The notes under the pieces were generated by a model. That model was not told where the DNA came from. It saw only the letters and a program-made list of their open reading frames with translations, and did no database searches. This document shows positions 27,464-35,485 of a DNA stretch of 64,000 bases, piece by piece. This DNA is from an uncultured Pseudoflavonifractor sp. Its GTDB lineage: Bacteria > Bacillota > Clostridia > Oscillospirales > Oscillospiraceae. Positions within the stretch are counted from its first letter, which is position 1. Every line of letters begins with the position of its first letter. Location: positions 1 to 64,000 of the forward strand of contig CANEAY010000002.1 of NCBI GenBank assembly GCA_947425785.1, given 5' to 3'. A program made the position numbers and the translations under genes.

Positions 27464-28834
27464 ATGGCTGGGGAACTTATCGCCGCCATCGCCACGGGCC
27501 CAAGCCTTGCCGCTATTGGGGTGGTGCGGCTGTCGGGACATGGGGCGGCCCGGTGTGCCGGGGCGGTCTTTCGTCCTGCCGACGGCAGGCCCCTGGAGGG
27601 CCATGCCCCCAAGACCCTGGTCTACGGCACCCTCCTGGATGGAGAGGGACGGGCTGTGGATAAGGCCCTGGCTACTTGGTCGGAGGAGGGCCACAGCTAT
27701 ACCGGGGAGGAGACCGCCGAGCTCCAGTGCCACGGCTCTCCCATGCTCCTCTCCCTGGCGCTGGAGGCCCTCTTTGCCCAGGGGGCCCGCCAGGCGGGGC
27801 CAGGGGAGTTCACCAGAAGGGCCTTCCTCAACGGCAAGCTGGACTTGGTGCAGGCGGAGGCGGTGATGGATCTCATCGACGCGGAGACCCCCGCCGCGGT
27901 CTACCAGGCGGCGGGCCAGCTCTCCGGCGGCCTCTCCCGCCGGGTGGAGGGGGTCTACGACGGCCTGGTGGACGTGATGGCCCATTTCCACGCCGTGCTG
28001 GACTACCCCGATGAGGACTTGGATCCCTTCACTGCCGGGACGGTGGCGGCGGCTCTGGCCCGGGCGGAGGGGGAGCTGACCGCCCTTCTGGCCACCTACG
28101 ACCGGGGGCGGTTTTTGAAGCGGGGGGTGCCCACCGCCATCGTGGGCCTGCCCAACGCGGGGAAGTCCTCCCTCCTCAACGCCCTGGTGGGCTATGACCG
28201 GGCCATCGTCACTGACATCCCCGGCACTACCCGGGACACGGTGGAGGAGAAGTGCGTGCTGGGGGGCGTTCTTCTGCGGCTCATCGATACCGCGGGTCTT
28301 CGGGAGACGGGGGACGAAGTGGAGAGGCTGGGAGTGGAGCGCAGCCGCTCCGCCATGGAGGGGGCGGGGCTTATCCTCGTTGTGATAGACCGCACCACCG
28401 GCCTTACCGGGGAGGCCTTGGCCCTGGCCCAGGAGGCCATGGGCAAGGCCCCCACCCTGGTGTTGTTCAACAAGTGTGACCTGCCCCCGGCGGATATCCC
28501 CCGGCCTCTCATCGCCCTGCCCGGCGAAATCGAGATCAGCGCCAGGGAGGGTACCGGCCTGGCCGAGCTGGCCCGTGCGGTGGCCGACCTCTTCCCCCAG
28601 GGGGCGGAGCAGACGGGGGGAGAGATGCTCACCAACGCCCGCCAGGCCGAGGCGGCGGGGCGGGCCAGGGACGCGGTGCTTCGGGCCGGGGAGGCCCTGA
28701 AAATGGGCGTCACCCCCGATGCCCTCCTCACCGACGTGGAGGAAGCTCTCTCCGCCCTGGGGGAGCTGACGGGAAAGACCGTCCGGGAGGATGTGACTGA
28801 CCGGATATTTGAGCGGTTCTGTGTGGGGAAATAA
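27464..28834 (+). CDS. mnmE: tRNA uridine-5-carboxymethylaminomethyl modification GTPase MnmE
   Basis: With MnmG, MnmE installs the cmnm5 group at the wobble U34 of several tRNAs. The 456-residue protein shows the N-terminal tetrahydrofolate-binding domain (IAAIATGPSLAAIGVVRLSG; GPGEFTRRAFLNGKLDLVQA), then an inserted G domain with G1 GLPNAGKSS (about 223-231), GTTRDTVEE, DTAGLRET (G3) and NKCD (G4). It ends in FCVGK, a variant of the conserved CIGK tail whose Cys is catalytic. GGAGGG precedes ATG 27464. In many firmicutes mnmE sits in the rnpA-yidC-jag-mnmE-mnmG block near the origin; here mnmG and jag are absent, so the gene is displaced. Downstream is an unrelated small gene. Confidence 0.97.
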   Translation: MAGELIAAIATGPSLAAIGVVRLSGHGAARCAGAVFRPADGRPLEGHAPKTLVYGTLLDGEGRAVDKALATWSEEGHSYTGEETAELQCHGSPMLLSLALEALFAQGARQAGPGEFTRRAFLNGKLDLVQAEAVMDLIDAETPAAVYQAAGQLSGGLSRRVEGVYDGLVDVMAHFHAVLDYPDEDLDPFTAGTVAAALARAEGELTALLATYDRGRFLKRGVPTAIVGLPNAGKSSLLNALVGYDRAIVTDIPGTTRDTVEEKCVLGGVLLRLIDTAGLRETGDEVERLGVERSRSAMEGAGLILVVIDRTTGLTGEALALAQEAMGKAPTLVLFNKCDLPPADIPRPLIALPGEIEISAREGTGLAELARAVADLFPQGAEQTGGEMLTNARQAEAAGRARDAVLRAGEALKMGVTPDALLTDVEEALSALGELTGKTVREDVTDRIFERFCVGK

Positions 28835-28866
28835 AAGGCATAACATATTTGGAAGGATGGCTTCCT

Positions 28867-29085
28867 ATGACAATTGATGAAGCATATATTGCAATGTTTT
28901 TGTTTTTAGAGCATTTGCATGACATCTGGCATTCCAATGAACTTGGAGGGCTGCTGGGCAGCATGAACTTGATGGATGTAAAACAAACTGTCGACCCTGC
29001 AATGTGGTTTGATTGGGAACAGGCGGTTGCAGCTGCCCCCGAGTGTTGGGAAAAGCTACAAAAAGATTTTTGTCAAAGAAAATAA
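28867..29085 (+). CDS. Small hypothetical protein, immunity-protein-like character
   Basis: I do not recognise a named family. The 72-residue product is acidic, with MTIDEAYIAMFLFLEHLHD, then HSNELGGLLGSMNLM and DPAMWFDWEQAV. This resembles small helical immunity-type proteins seen beside polymorphic toxins, but that is only an impression. ATG 28867 is used because GGAAGGA lies upstream; an earlier in-frame TTG gives 78 residues. Codons are AT-rich (TTTTTGTTTTTAGAG), unlike mnmE just before it, which suggests recent acquisition. No toxin gene is next to it. A terminator follows at 29126. Confidence 0.6.
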   Translation: MTIDEAYIAMFLFLEHLHDIWHSNELGGLLGSMNLMDVKQTVDPAMWFDWEQAVAAAPECWEKLQKDFCQRK

Positions 29086-29125
29086 GCCAAAGCTTCTCTT
29101 TCAAAAATTATTAGGCATCGATCAA

Positions 29126-29155
29126 AAGAGCCGGAGGCATGTGCCTCCGGCTCTT
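29126..29155. terminator. Terminator between the small gene and the zinc-ribbon gene
   Basis: AAGAGCCGGAGGCA (29126-29139) pairs with TGCCTCCGGCTCTT (29142-29155). It lies between convergent genes and has an A-tract on the left that serves the minus strand. Confidence 0.85.
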
Positions 29156-29166
29156 GCGATACAGAT

Positions 29167-29556
29167 TCAGGTTTTTTCCTCAAAGCTGGCGCCGCAGCTG
29201 CGGCAGGTGACGGAAATTTTCCCCTTGCCCTTGGGGGCCCGGAGCTGCTGGCCGCAGTTGGGGCACTTGAAGTAGCAGTGATCCCGGTCGTTGCGGCGGC
29301 ACTTGCGCACGTTGTACCAGCGCACCAGGGGGCGGATGGCCTCCAAAAACTTCTCGTTTTCCATCCGGCGGCGCTCCACCTGCCGGGAGAGCATCCGGTA
29401 GAAGGCCGCCACCAGGAAGAGGGTGCACAGCAGCGAGAGCAGCCAACCCCGGGAAAAGAGGGAGAGGAAGTAGGTGAGCAAATAGCCGCCCATGAGGGCA
29501 AAGCCGAGCTGATCCATGCCATAGCGCCCGTACATCATGCGCCGCACCCAGTTCAT
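29167..29556 (-). CDS. Membrane protein with C-terminal zinc ribbon
   Basis: The 129-residue protein begins NWVRRMMYGRYGMDQLG, has two hydrophobic helices (about residues 18-50), a basic segment (RQVERRRMENEKF) and a C-terminal zinc ribbon with CPNCGQQLRAPKGKGK and CRSCGASF, so four Cys ligands. This architecture is common among uncharacterised clostridial proteins. A role in nucleic-acid or protein binding at the membrane is only inferred. ATG 29556 has a G-rich site (AGGGGGG) upstream. It has its own promoter and is a single gene. Confidence 0.75.
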   Translation of the reverse strand: MNWVRRMMYGRYGMDQLGFALMGGYLLTYFLSLFSRGWLLSLLCTLFLVAAFYRMLSRQVERRRMENEKFLEAIRPLVRWYNVRKCRRNDRDHCYFKCPNCGQQLRAPKGKGKISVTCRSCGASFEEKT

Positions 29557-29587
29557 TTGGCCGCCCCCCTTCACTATCTTATGAAAT

Positions 29588-29616
29588 ATGATAGTCTTTT
29601 CTGCGGAAAAGGTCAA
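29588..29616 (-). promoter_or_regulatory. Sigma-A promoter of the zinc-ribbon gene
   Basis: Minus strand TTGACC (29616-29611), 17-bp spacer, TATCAT (29593-29588). Confidence 0.65.
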
Positions 29617-29667
29617 GAAAGGAAACGTAAATAAAATGTAAACTCGTGCGTGACCGGGGGCTGGGGC

Positions 29668-29696
29668 TTGCCATGGGGCGAAAAAACAGGTATAAT
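29668..29696 (+). promoter_or_regulatory. Sigma-A promoter of dCMP deaminase gene
   Basis: TTGCCA (29668-29673), 17-bp spacer, TATAAT (29691-29696). An upstream in-frame ATG at 29673 falls inside the -35 element, so it cannot be the start codon. Confidence 0.75.
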
Positions 29697-29720
29697 GCAA
29701 AAAAGCGAGGAGGCGCCGCC

Positions 29721-30200
29721 GTGAAACGCATCGACAAGGAAAATTATTATCTGGACATCGCCCAGACCGTATTGGAGCGCTCCACCTGCCTGCGCCGGTG
29801 CTACGGCGCCATCCTGGTGAAGAACGACGAGATCATCTCCACCGGCTACAACGGCGCGCCCCGGGGCCGGAAGAACTGCGCCGACCTGGGCTACTGCACC
29901 CGGGAGGCCATGCAGATCCCCTCGGGGGAGCGGTACGAGCTGTGCCGCAGCGTCCACGCCGAGGCCAACGCCATCCTCTCCGCTGCCCGGAGCGAGACCA
30001 TCGGCTCCACTCTCTACCTGGCGGGGCGGGACGCCAAGACCGGGGAGCTGCTGCCTGACGCCACCTCCTGTGCCATGTGCCGCCGGTTCATCATCAACGC
30101 CGGCATTGAGCGGGTGGTCATCCGCCGCACCCCCACGGAGTACACTGTGGTGCATGTGGAGGATTGGATACGGGAAGACGACTCCCTGCCGGAGCAGTGA
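29721..30200 (+). CDS. comEB: Deoxycytidylate (dCMP) deaminase, ComEB-type
   Basis: It deaminates dCMP to dUMP for thymidylate synthesis. The 159-residue protein has the zinc-dependent deaminase core: GYNGAPRGRKNC, HAEANAILSAA (zinc His and proton-relay Glu) and SCAMCRRFIINAGI, where a Ser replaces the usual Pro of PCxxC. The inserted CREAMQIPSGERYELCRSVHAE region is typical of dCMP deaminases rather than cytidine deaminases. GTG 29721 is chosen because GAGGAGG ends about 7 bp before it and the promoter rules out earlier codons. It is monocistronic, with a terminator directly after the stop. The ComEB name is by family; a competence role is not implied. Confidence 0.88.
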   Translation: MKRIDKENYYLDIAQTVLERSTCLRRCYGAILVKNDEIISTGYNGAPRGRKNCADLGYCTREAMQIPSGERYELCRSVHAEANAILSAARSETIGSTLYLAGRDAKTGELLPDATSCAMCRRFIINAGIERVVIRRTPTEYTVVHVEDWIREDDSLPEQ

Positions 30201-30203
30201 CCC

Positions 30204-30230
30204 AAGGAGGGCCGAAAGGCCCTCCTTTTT
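30204..30230 (+). terminator. Terminator after dCMP deaminase
   Basis: AAGGAGGGCC (30204-30213), GAAA tetraloop, GGCCCTCCTT (30218-30227), then T residues. Confidence 0.9.
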
Positions 30231-30258
30231 ATAGCTTTTTGAAAGGGGAACTGCCTTT

Positions 30259-31554
30259 ATGGAGACATTTTACCGCCTTGTGTGGCTTTTTTTCTGCTAC
30301 GGCTTTCTGGGGTGGCTGCTGGAGACTGCCGTGGCCGCTGTCCGGGAGCGGAGATATGTGGATCGGAGCCTGCTCTTCGGGCCAGTGTGCATGGTCTACG
30401 GCGCGGCGGGGGTCATTATCAGCATCGCCCTGTGCGACCTGGCGGACGACCTGGTGTTCCTCTTCCTGGGCAGCGCTATCTATGCCACGGTGGCGGAGTG
30501 GCTGGCGGGCCACTGGCTGCTGAAGCTGACAGGAGAGCGGTGGTGGGACTATTCCGGCCGGAGGGGGAACCTGGACGGCCACGTGTGCCTGACCTCGTCT
30601 CTGGTCTGGGGCGCGCTGGGCACGGCGGCGGTGAAGTGGCTCATCCCCATGCTGGGCTGGGTGGGGAACATCGTGCCGGCCACGGTGGCCCACATCCTGC
30701 TGTGGGTACTGCTGGCTATTTTTGCCCTGGACTGCCTGGCCACCTCCCTTACCCTGGCGGGCACCCTCCACCGGCTGCCCCAGGTGGAGGAGATCGGCAG
30801 CCGCCTGGAGGCGGTGACGGTGCGCCTGGGCACCTGGGTGCTGAAAAAGACCGAGGGCCGCATCCAGAAGGCCCACCCCAAGGCGGATTTTCAGAAGGAG
30901 AAGGAAAAGCCGACGGTCTTCGCCGCCGGGTGCGGGTTCCACAAGCTATTTTGGCTCTTCCTCATCGGAGCTTTTTTGGGGGACGTGGTGGAGACCCTTT
31001 TCTGCCGGGTGACTATGGGGGGCTGGATGAGCCGCTCCAGCGTGGTGTGGGGGCCCTTTTCCATCGTCTGGGGCCTTGCCATGGCTCTGGCCAGCCTTCT
31101 GCTCCACCGCTACCGGGACCGCTCTGACAGCTTTCTCTTCCTGGCGGGGACTTTTCTGGGGGGCGCATATGAATACCTGTGCAGTGTGTTCACCGAGCTG
31201 GTTTTCGGGGTGGTGTTCTGGGACTACAGCCACATTCCCTTCAACCTGGCGGGGCGGGTGAACCTGCTCTACTGCTTTTTCTGGGGCATCGCGGCGGTGG
31301 TGTGGGTGCGCTGGTGCTATCCCAGGCTCTCCGGCCTCATTGAGCGCATCCCCAGGAAGTGGGGGCGGCCCCTCACCTGGGTGCTGGTGGTGTTTTTTGT
31401 CTGCGATATGCTGGTGAGCGCCGCCGCACTGGGGCGGCTGGAGACCCGTTCCCAAGGCGTCCCGCCCCAGAATGTGGTAGAGGAGTATCTGGACGAGCAT
31501 TATGGGGACGAACGGCTGAATAAGATCTATCCCGCGGCGGTGCGGACGCAGTGA
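30259..31554 (+). CDS. Duplicated putative ABC-transporter type IV membrane protein (PF06541-like)
   Basis: A 431-residue polytopic membrane protein with no assigned substrate. The N-terminal half (about residues 5-190) carries the family pattern CYGFLGWLLETAVAAVRERR, FGPVCMVYGAAG and a WWDYSGRRGNLDGHVCL motif. A second, diverged copy starts near residue 232 with LFWLFLIGAFLGDVVETLFC, WGPFSIVWG and FWDYSHIPFNLAGRVNLLY. Most family members have one copy, so this is an internal duplication or fusion. A helical linker (about 180-230) joins the halves. No ATPase gene is nearby, so 'ABC' is only a family label. GAAAGGGG precedes the ATG. Confidence 0.8.
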   Translation: METFYRLVWLFFCYGFLGWLLETAVAAVRERRYVDRSLLFGPVCMVYGAAGVIISIALCDLADDLVFLFLGSAIYATVAEWLAGHWLLKLTGERWWDYSGRRGNLDGHVCLTSSLVWGALGTAAVKWLIPMLGWVGNIVPATVAHILLWVLLAIFALDCLATSLTLAGTLHRLPQVEEIGSRLEAVTVRLGTWVLKKTEGRIQKAHPKADFQKEKEKPTVFAAGCGFHKLFWLFLIGAFLGDVVETLFCRVTMGGWMSRSSVVWGPFSIVWGLAMALASLLLHRYRDRSDSFLFLAGTFLGGAYEYLCSVFTELVFGVVFWDYSHIPFNLAGRVNLLYCFFWGIAAVVWVRWCYPRLSGLIERIPRKWGRPLTWVLVVFFVCDMLVSAAALGRLETRSQGVPPQNVVEEYLDEHYGDERLNKIYPAAVRTQ

Positions 31555-31573
31555 GGATCGGCCTTAAAATGAG

Positions 31574-31602
31574 TTGCGTTTCCAGGTGGAATGGATTATA
31601 AT
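31574..31602 (+). promoter_or_regulatory. Sigma-A promoter of the 594-aa SLH protein gene
   Basis: TTGCGT (31574-31579), 17-bp spacer, TATAAT (31597-31602). The transcript would start near 31609, giving a leader of about 68 nt. Confidence 0.7.
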
Positions 31603-31624
31603 GAGGGCAGCGGGGCACCCCGCT

Positions 31625-31646
31625 CTCTTCCCATATATGGGAAGAG
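31625..31646 (+). promoter_or_regulatory. Perfect 22-bp palindrome in the SLH-gene leader
   Basis: CTCTTCCC and GGGAAGAG flank a self-complementary ATATAT. It lies about 16 bp after the predicted start point and 30 bp before the ATG. It could be a protein operator or an mRNA 5' stabilising stem-loop. Confidence 0.6.
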
Positions 31647-31676
31647 AAAGAACGATAAAGAAGAAGGGGAATATCG

Positions 31677-33461
31677 ATGAAAAAACGGTTTTTGTCTTTG
31701 CTTCTGAGTCTTGTCATGGTCATGGCCCTGCTGCCTGCGGGGGCGCTGGCCGCCGGGAGCACCGTGGAGCTGGGCGACCTCTCCATCACGGAGGGGGAGA
31801 GCTACGGCTTCACCGTCAGTCCCCACCGCCTGAGCTTTGACACCTGCTTTGTAGGGGAGGATCCGGAGCCTTTGTATGTGACCCTCACCAACACGGGAGA
31901 TACCAGCCTGGACGACTTCGGGGGCGATGGGTATCTGATGCCGGACAATAAAAGCAATCCTGTCCGCTGGAAGCTGGTGGAGGGCAAGCTGAACTCCAAC
32001 GGTGAGTTGGATCCCGGCGAATCCCTGACCTATGAGCTGACCCTGAATACCTCGGAGCACTATGTGGGCAGCGGCACCGTTTCCTACGAGGGCCAGTTCG
32101 TCCTCAATTCCCATGCGGTGACCAGCATCACCGGTGGCGGCTTTGGCGTGGGCAAGGGCGGCACCTTCGGCAGCGTTCCCGGCGTGGTCACAGTGGATTA
32201 TGAGATCAAGCCCCTGTCCGAGGTGAAGGGCGGAGACATCGCCTGGGAGATCGGCACCGAGAGCGTGGACTTTGGCACCCATGATGACACGGAGTATGTA
32301 AATGCCGGACGATTGATACATTGGTACCCCAGAGAGACCAAGACGATCTCCGTCACCAACAAGGGGAAATTTCCCTTTCTCCTGGAGGTGACGGTCAGTG
32401 ATGACGAGGCCACAGGGGAAATATGTTCCTATTCCGTGTTTGGCACCACTTTTCCCAAGTCCTATGCCAAGACCGTAAAGCCGGGGGAGACGGTAACATT
32501 TGAAGTGAGCGCCGGAGGGACACAGATCCGGCCCGGCATTGCCAGAGGAGAGGTCAAGCTCACCGCCTATTATGAGGACTCCAAGGAGAAAAACACCCTC
32601 ACCGCCACTATTCCCCTCACCTCCAAGTACCTCCATCTGGGGGGCTACTATGTCCGAAACCTTAGCGACAACAGCTATGGCACGGTGAAGGACAGCGATG
32701 GTGTGGATCGGGGCCCTTACAGCGGCAAGAGCTCTGCCGAGGTGAAGGAGGGGGACAGCATCACCTTTGTGATGACCCCCTACGACCCGAAGAATTACAC
32801 GGTGGTGGATATTCTGGTGGACGGCAAGAGCGTGGGAGGGGCCAACACCTATACCTTCCCCAATGTGCAGGAAAGCCACACCTTTGAGGCCGTTTTTGGG
32901 CCTGGAACCGACATCAAGGCCCCCGGCGCGGCGGAGCCCGCGGCCTGGGCCAAGGCGGCCGTGGACAGGGGCATTGAGCTGGGGATCATCCCCGCCGAGC
33001 TTCAGAGCGGCTACGACCAGCCCATCACCCGCCGGGACTTCTGTGTGCTGGCCGACAAGCTCTATTGCAGTAAGGCGGGAGATCTCGCTGCGGGTACGTC
33101 CCCCTTTACGGACGTCAACGATGAGGCCGTGACCCGGATGGCAAAGCTGGAGGTCGTCAACGGGGTAGGAGACGACCTCTTTGCCCCCGATGACCCCCTG
33201 ACCAGAGAGCAGGCCGCCGCCATTTTGTCCCGGCTGGCCAACGTGATCGAGAGCCCGCTGGGAGACGCAGAGCCCACCTTTGATGACAACGCCGATGTGT
33301 CCGGCTGGGCCAGGGCTGCCGTGGGACAGATGCAGGCAAGCGGCATTATGGCGGGCACCGGGAATAACCAGTTCTCCCCCCAGGGGACCTATACCAGAGA
33401 GCAGAGCATGGTGACCATCATGCGGCTCTATGACATTGCTGCAGAGAAGCTGGGCGGGTGA
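31677..33461 (+). CDS. Secreted SLH-domain surface protein, 594 aa
   Basis: An exported protein expected to bind the wall through SLH domains. Residues 1-25 are a signal peptide (KKRFLSLLLSLVMVMALL, cleavage after ALA). Residues about 30-330 contain two beta-rich segments in which short phrases recur (LYVTLTNTGD, KTISVTNKGKFPF, VKPGETVTFEVS), as in ASPM-SPD-2-Hydin-type or other immunoglobulin-like folds. About 340-410 hold a small repeat with EGDSITFVMTPYDPKNY. About 420-594 hold three SLH domains (ITRRDFCVLADKLY, LTREQAAAILSRLANV, YTREQSMVTIMRLYDI), the first one diverged. It has its own promoter, palindromic leader and terminator, so it is a single-gene unit. The ligand or partner is unknown. 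Confidence 0.88.
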   Translation: MKKRFLSLLLSLVMVMALLPAGALAAGSTVELGDLSITEGESYGFTVSPHRLSFDTCFVGEDPEPLYVTLTNTGDTSLDDFGGDGYLMPDNKSNPVRWKLVEGKLNSNGELDPGESLTYELTLNTSEHYVGSGTVSYEGQFVLNSHAVTSITGGGFGVGKGGTFGSVPGVVTVDYEIKPLSEVKGGDIAWEIGTESVDFGTHDDTEYVNAGRLIHWYPRETKTISVTNKGKFPFLLEVTVSDDEATGEICSYSVFGTTFPKSYAKTVKPGETVTFEVSAGGTQIRPGIARGEVKLTAYYEDSKEKNTLTATIPLTSKYLHLGGYYVRNLSDNSYGTVKDSDGVDRGPYSGKSSAEVKEGDSITFVMTPYDPKNYTVVDILVDGKSVGGANTYTFPNVQESHTFEAVFGPGTDIKAPGAAEPAAWAKAAVDRGIELGIIPAELQSGYDQPITRRDFCVLADKLYCSKAGDLAAGTSPFTDVNDEAVTRMAKLEVVNGVGDDLFAPDDPLTREQAAAILSRLANVIESPLGDAEPTFDDNADVSGWARAAVGQMQASGIMAGTGNNQFSPQGTYTREQSMVTIMRLYDIAAEKLGG

Positions 33462-33472
33462 GAGAAAAGCCA

Positions 33473-33509
33473 AAAGCCCCGGCGGGAATTTACCTCCCGC
33501 CGGGGCTTT
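33473..33509 (+). terminator. Terminator after the 594-aa SLH gene
   Basis: AAAGCCCCGGCGGGA (33473-33487) pairs with TCCCGCCGGGGCTTT (33495-33509); T-rich sequence follows. Confidence 0.9.
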
Positions 33510-33554
33510 CCTGTTTTTTCTTTGCGGTTTTTTGTTTTTCGCAAATGAAATTCC

Positions 33555-33583
33555 TTGACAGAAAGGCCGACGAGACGTAAAAT
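33555..33583 (+). promoter_or_regulatory. Strong sigma-A promoter of the candidate 6S-like RNA
   Basis: A perfect TTGACA (33555-33560), 17-bp spacer, TAAAAT (33578-33583). Transcription should begin near 33590, far from the rny start codon at 33844. An extended -10 (TGATATAAT, 33676-33684) lies inside the RNA and could serve rny. Confidence 0.75.
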
Positions 33584-33589
33584 ATAGTT

Positions 33590-33791
33590 GGTGTATCATT
33601 GAGAGCATTTTATGATCTTTACCGACTGGGACGCCACGGCCTTTGACGCGTCACAGCTTCGTTGCAATTTTTGTTTGATATAATAAGGAAATACCCTGAA
33701 ATTGCGCCCTGCTGTGCTGTAAAACGCCCGGAGCCCGCCCTTGGAAGGATCATATACTCTCTTGAAAAGCGCCTTGGGCGCTTTTCTTTTT
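33590..33791 (+). ncRNA. Candidate structured small RNA, 6S-like rod (~202 nt)
   Basis: Between a strong promoter and an intrinsic terminator, the non-coding stretch folds into nested long-range helices: 33601-33605 with 33757-33761; TATGATCTTT 33611-33620 with 33745-33754; 33622-33625 with 33741-33744; 33628-33633 with 33736-33740 (one bulge); CACAGC 33652-33657 with 33711-33716; GCAATTT 33664-33670 with 33699-33705. Two strands of 18 and 20 nt (33634-33651, 33717-33735) remain unpaired in the middle. A rod of about 200 nt with one large central bubble is the architecture of 6S RNA, which binds sigma-A polymerase. The fold was done by eye. The alternative is a cis-acting rny leader with an attenuator. 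Confidence 0.55.
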
Positions 33792-33792
33792 T
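33764..33792 (+). terminator. Terminator of the candidate small RNA / attenuator before rny
   Basis: GAAAAGCGCC (33764-33773) pairs with GGCGCTTTTC (33777-33786), followed by TTTTTT. It sits about 50 bp before the rny start codon. Confidence 0.8.
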
Positions 33793-33843
33793 CAAGCCCC
33801 CACATGGGGCACAAAAATTTGACGGAGGTGTGAAAGACAGGAT

Positions 33844-35397
33844 ATGGAATTCAATACATTGTGTATCATCATGCTGGTGGTGGGCCTTGTTGTGGGCGCC
33901 GTCGTCATGAAGGTGCTGGAGACCAACCGCCGCAAGCGGGACGCCACCATTGTGAACAACGCCGAGGCCGAGGCCCTGCGCATCAAGAACGACGCCATCA
34001 AGGCCGCTGAAAACAAGCAGCGGGAAGCCATGGTGGAGGCCAAGGAGGCCATCCTCACTGCCCGCAACGAGTGGGAGAAGGAGGAAAAGGAGCGCCGGAG
34101 CGACATCCAGAAGCAGGAGAACCGCCTGCAGCAGAAGGAAGAGAACCTGGACAAGAAGACCGATAACCTGGAAAAGAAGGAAGAGGCCCTTCAGGAGAAG
34201 CTCACCGAGCTGGAGCAGGCCAAGGAGGAAGTGGAGGGCATCAAGGCCCAGCAGCGCGCCGAGCTGGAGCGCATCTCCGGCATGACCGCCGAGGAGGCCA
34301 AGGACATGCTGGTCTCCCAGCTGGAGGCCGAGGTCACCCACGAGTCCGCCGCCAAGATCAAGGAGGCGGAGAACCACTATAAGGAAGAATCGGACAACCT
34401 GGCAAGGGAGATCATCGGCCTGGCCATCCAGCGCTGCGCCGCCGACCATGTGGCGGAGGCCACCGTCAGCGTGGTGCCCCTGCCCAACGACGAGATGAAG
34501 GGCCGCATCATCGGCCGCGAGGGCCGCAACATCCGCACCCTGGAGACCCTTACCGGCGTGGATCTCATCATCGACGACACCCCGGAGGCCATCACGGTTT
34601 CCTGCTTCGACCCGGTGCGCCGGGAGATCGCCCGCATCGCCCTGGAGAAGCTCATCCAGGACGGCCGTATCCACCCCGCCCGCATCGAGGAGATGGTGGA
34701 GAAGGCCAAGCGGGAGGTGGACGCCACCATTAAGGCCGAGGGCGAGCGGGCTGTCTTTGAGACCAACGTTCACGGTATCCACCCCGAACTCATCAAGCTC
34801 CTGGGCCGGATGAAGTACCGTACCAGTTACGGCCAGAACGTGCTCAGCCACTCCATCGAGGTGGCCCACCTGGCCGGCCTCATGGCCGCCGAGCTGGGCG
34901 GCGATGTGAACACCGCCAAGCGGGCGGGCCTGCTCCACGATCTGGGCAAGGCCATCGACCACGAGGTGGAGGGCTCCCACGTGGCCATCGGCGTGGAGCT
35001 GGCCCGGAAGTACCACGAGAGCGAGGAGGTCATCCACGCCATCGAGGCCCACCACAACGATGTGGAGGCCAAGACCCTGGTGGCGGTGCTGGTGCAGGCC
35101 GCCGACGCGGTCTCTGCCGCCCGGCCCGGCGCCCGGCGGGAGAACCTGGAGAATTACATCAAGCGGCTGGAGACCCTGGAAGGGATCGGCTCCAGCTTTC
35201 CCGGCGTGGAGAAGTGCTTTGCCATCCAGGCCGGCCGGGAGATCCGCATCATGGTGGAGCCGGACAAGGTCAGCGAGGATCAGATGGTGCTCCTGGCCCG
35301 GGAGGTGGCCAAGAAGATCGAGGACGAGATGGAATATCCCGGCCAAATCAAGGTGAACATCATCCGGGAGACCAAGGCCGTGGACTACGCCAAATAA
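33844..35397 (+). CDS. rny: Ribonuclease Y
   Basis: RNase Y is the membrane-anchored endonuclease that starts mRNA decay in many firmicutes. The 517-residue length is standard. An N-terminal membrane helix (residues 5-23) is followed by a long charged coiled coil (about 30-190), a KH domain with [15 protein letters not shown] (about 220-234) and an HD domain with [16 protein letters not shown] and [12 protein letters not shown] (His-Asp metal site near 360), ending in [14 protein letters not shown]. The Shine-Dalgarno GGAGG is about 15 bp upstream of ATG 33844, somewhat long. It follows the small-RNA locus and its terminator, so expression may depend on readthrough or on an internal extended -10 element. 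Confidence 0.97.
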   Translation: MEFNTLCIIMLVVGLVVGAVVMKVLETNRRKRDATIVNNAEAEALRIKNDAIKAAENKQREAMVEAKEAILTARNEWEKEEKERRSDIQKQENRLQQKEENLDKKTDNLEKKEEALQEKLTELEQAKEEVEGIKAQQRAELERISGMTAEEAKDMLVSQLEAEVTHESAAKIKEAENHYKEESDNLAREIIGLAIQRCAADHVAEATVSVVPLPNDEMKGRIIGREGRNIRTLETLTGVDLIIDDTPEAITVSCFDPVRREIARIALEKLIQDGRIHPARIEEMVEKAKREVDATIKAEGERAVFETNVHGIHPELIKLLGRMKYRTSYGQNVLSHSIEVAHLAGLMAAELGGDVNTAKRAGLLHDLGKAIDHEVEGSHVAIGVELARKYHESEEVIHAIEAHHNDVEAKTLVAVLVQAADAVSAARPGARRENLENYIKRLETLEGIGSSFPGVEKCFAIQAGREIRIMVEPDKVSEDQMVLLAREVAKKIEDEMEYPGQIKVNIIRETKAVDYAK

Positions 35398-35413
35398 ACT
35401 TCTGTCACAAAAG

Positions 35414-35453
35414 AAAAAAGCCGCCTCATTCCAAGGGAATGGGGCGACTTTTT
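35414..35453 (+). terminator. Terminator after rny
   Basis: AAAAAAGCCGCCTCATTCC pairs with GGAATGGGGCGACTTTTT, with one mismatch and one G-U pair; T-tract at the end. Only 33 bp separate it from the next ATG, so the reductase gene downstream may rely partly on readthrough. Confidence 0.75.
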
Positions 35454-35485
35454 CCACATATCTCATAGAAAAGGAGACAGAGACG

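Noticed and set aside
28700..29110. Toxin-antitoxin or toxin-immunity module around the small gene after mnmE
   Set aside because: No toxin-like gene lies on either side; only the single small gene is present.
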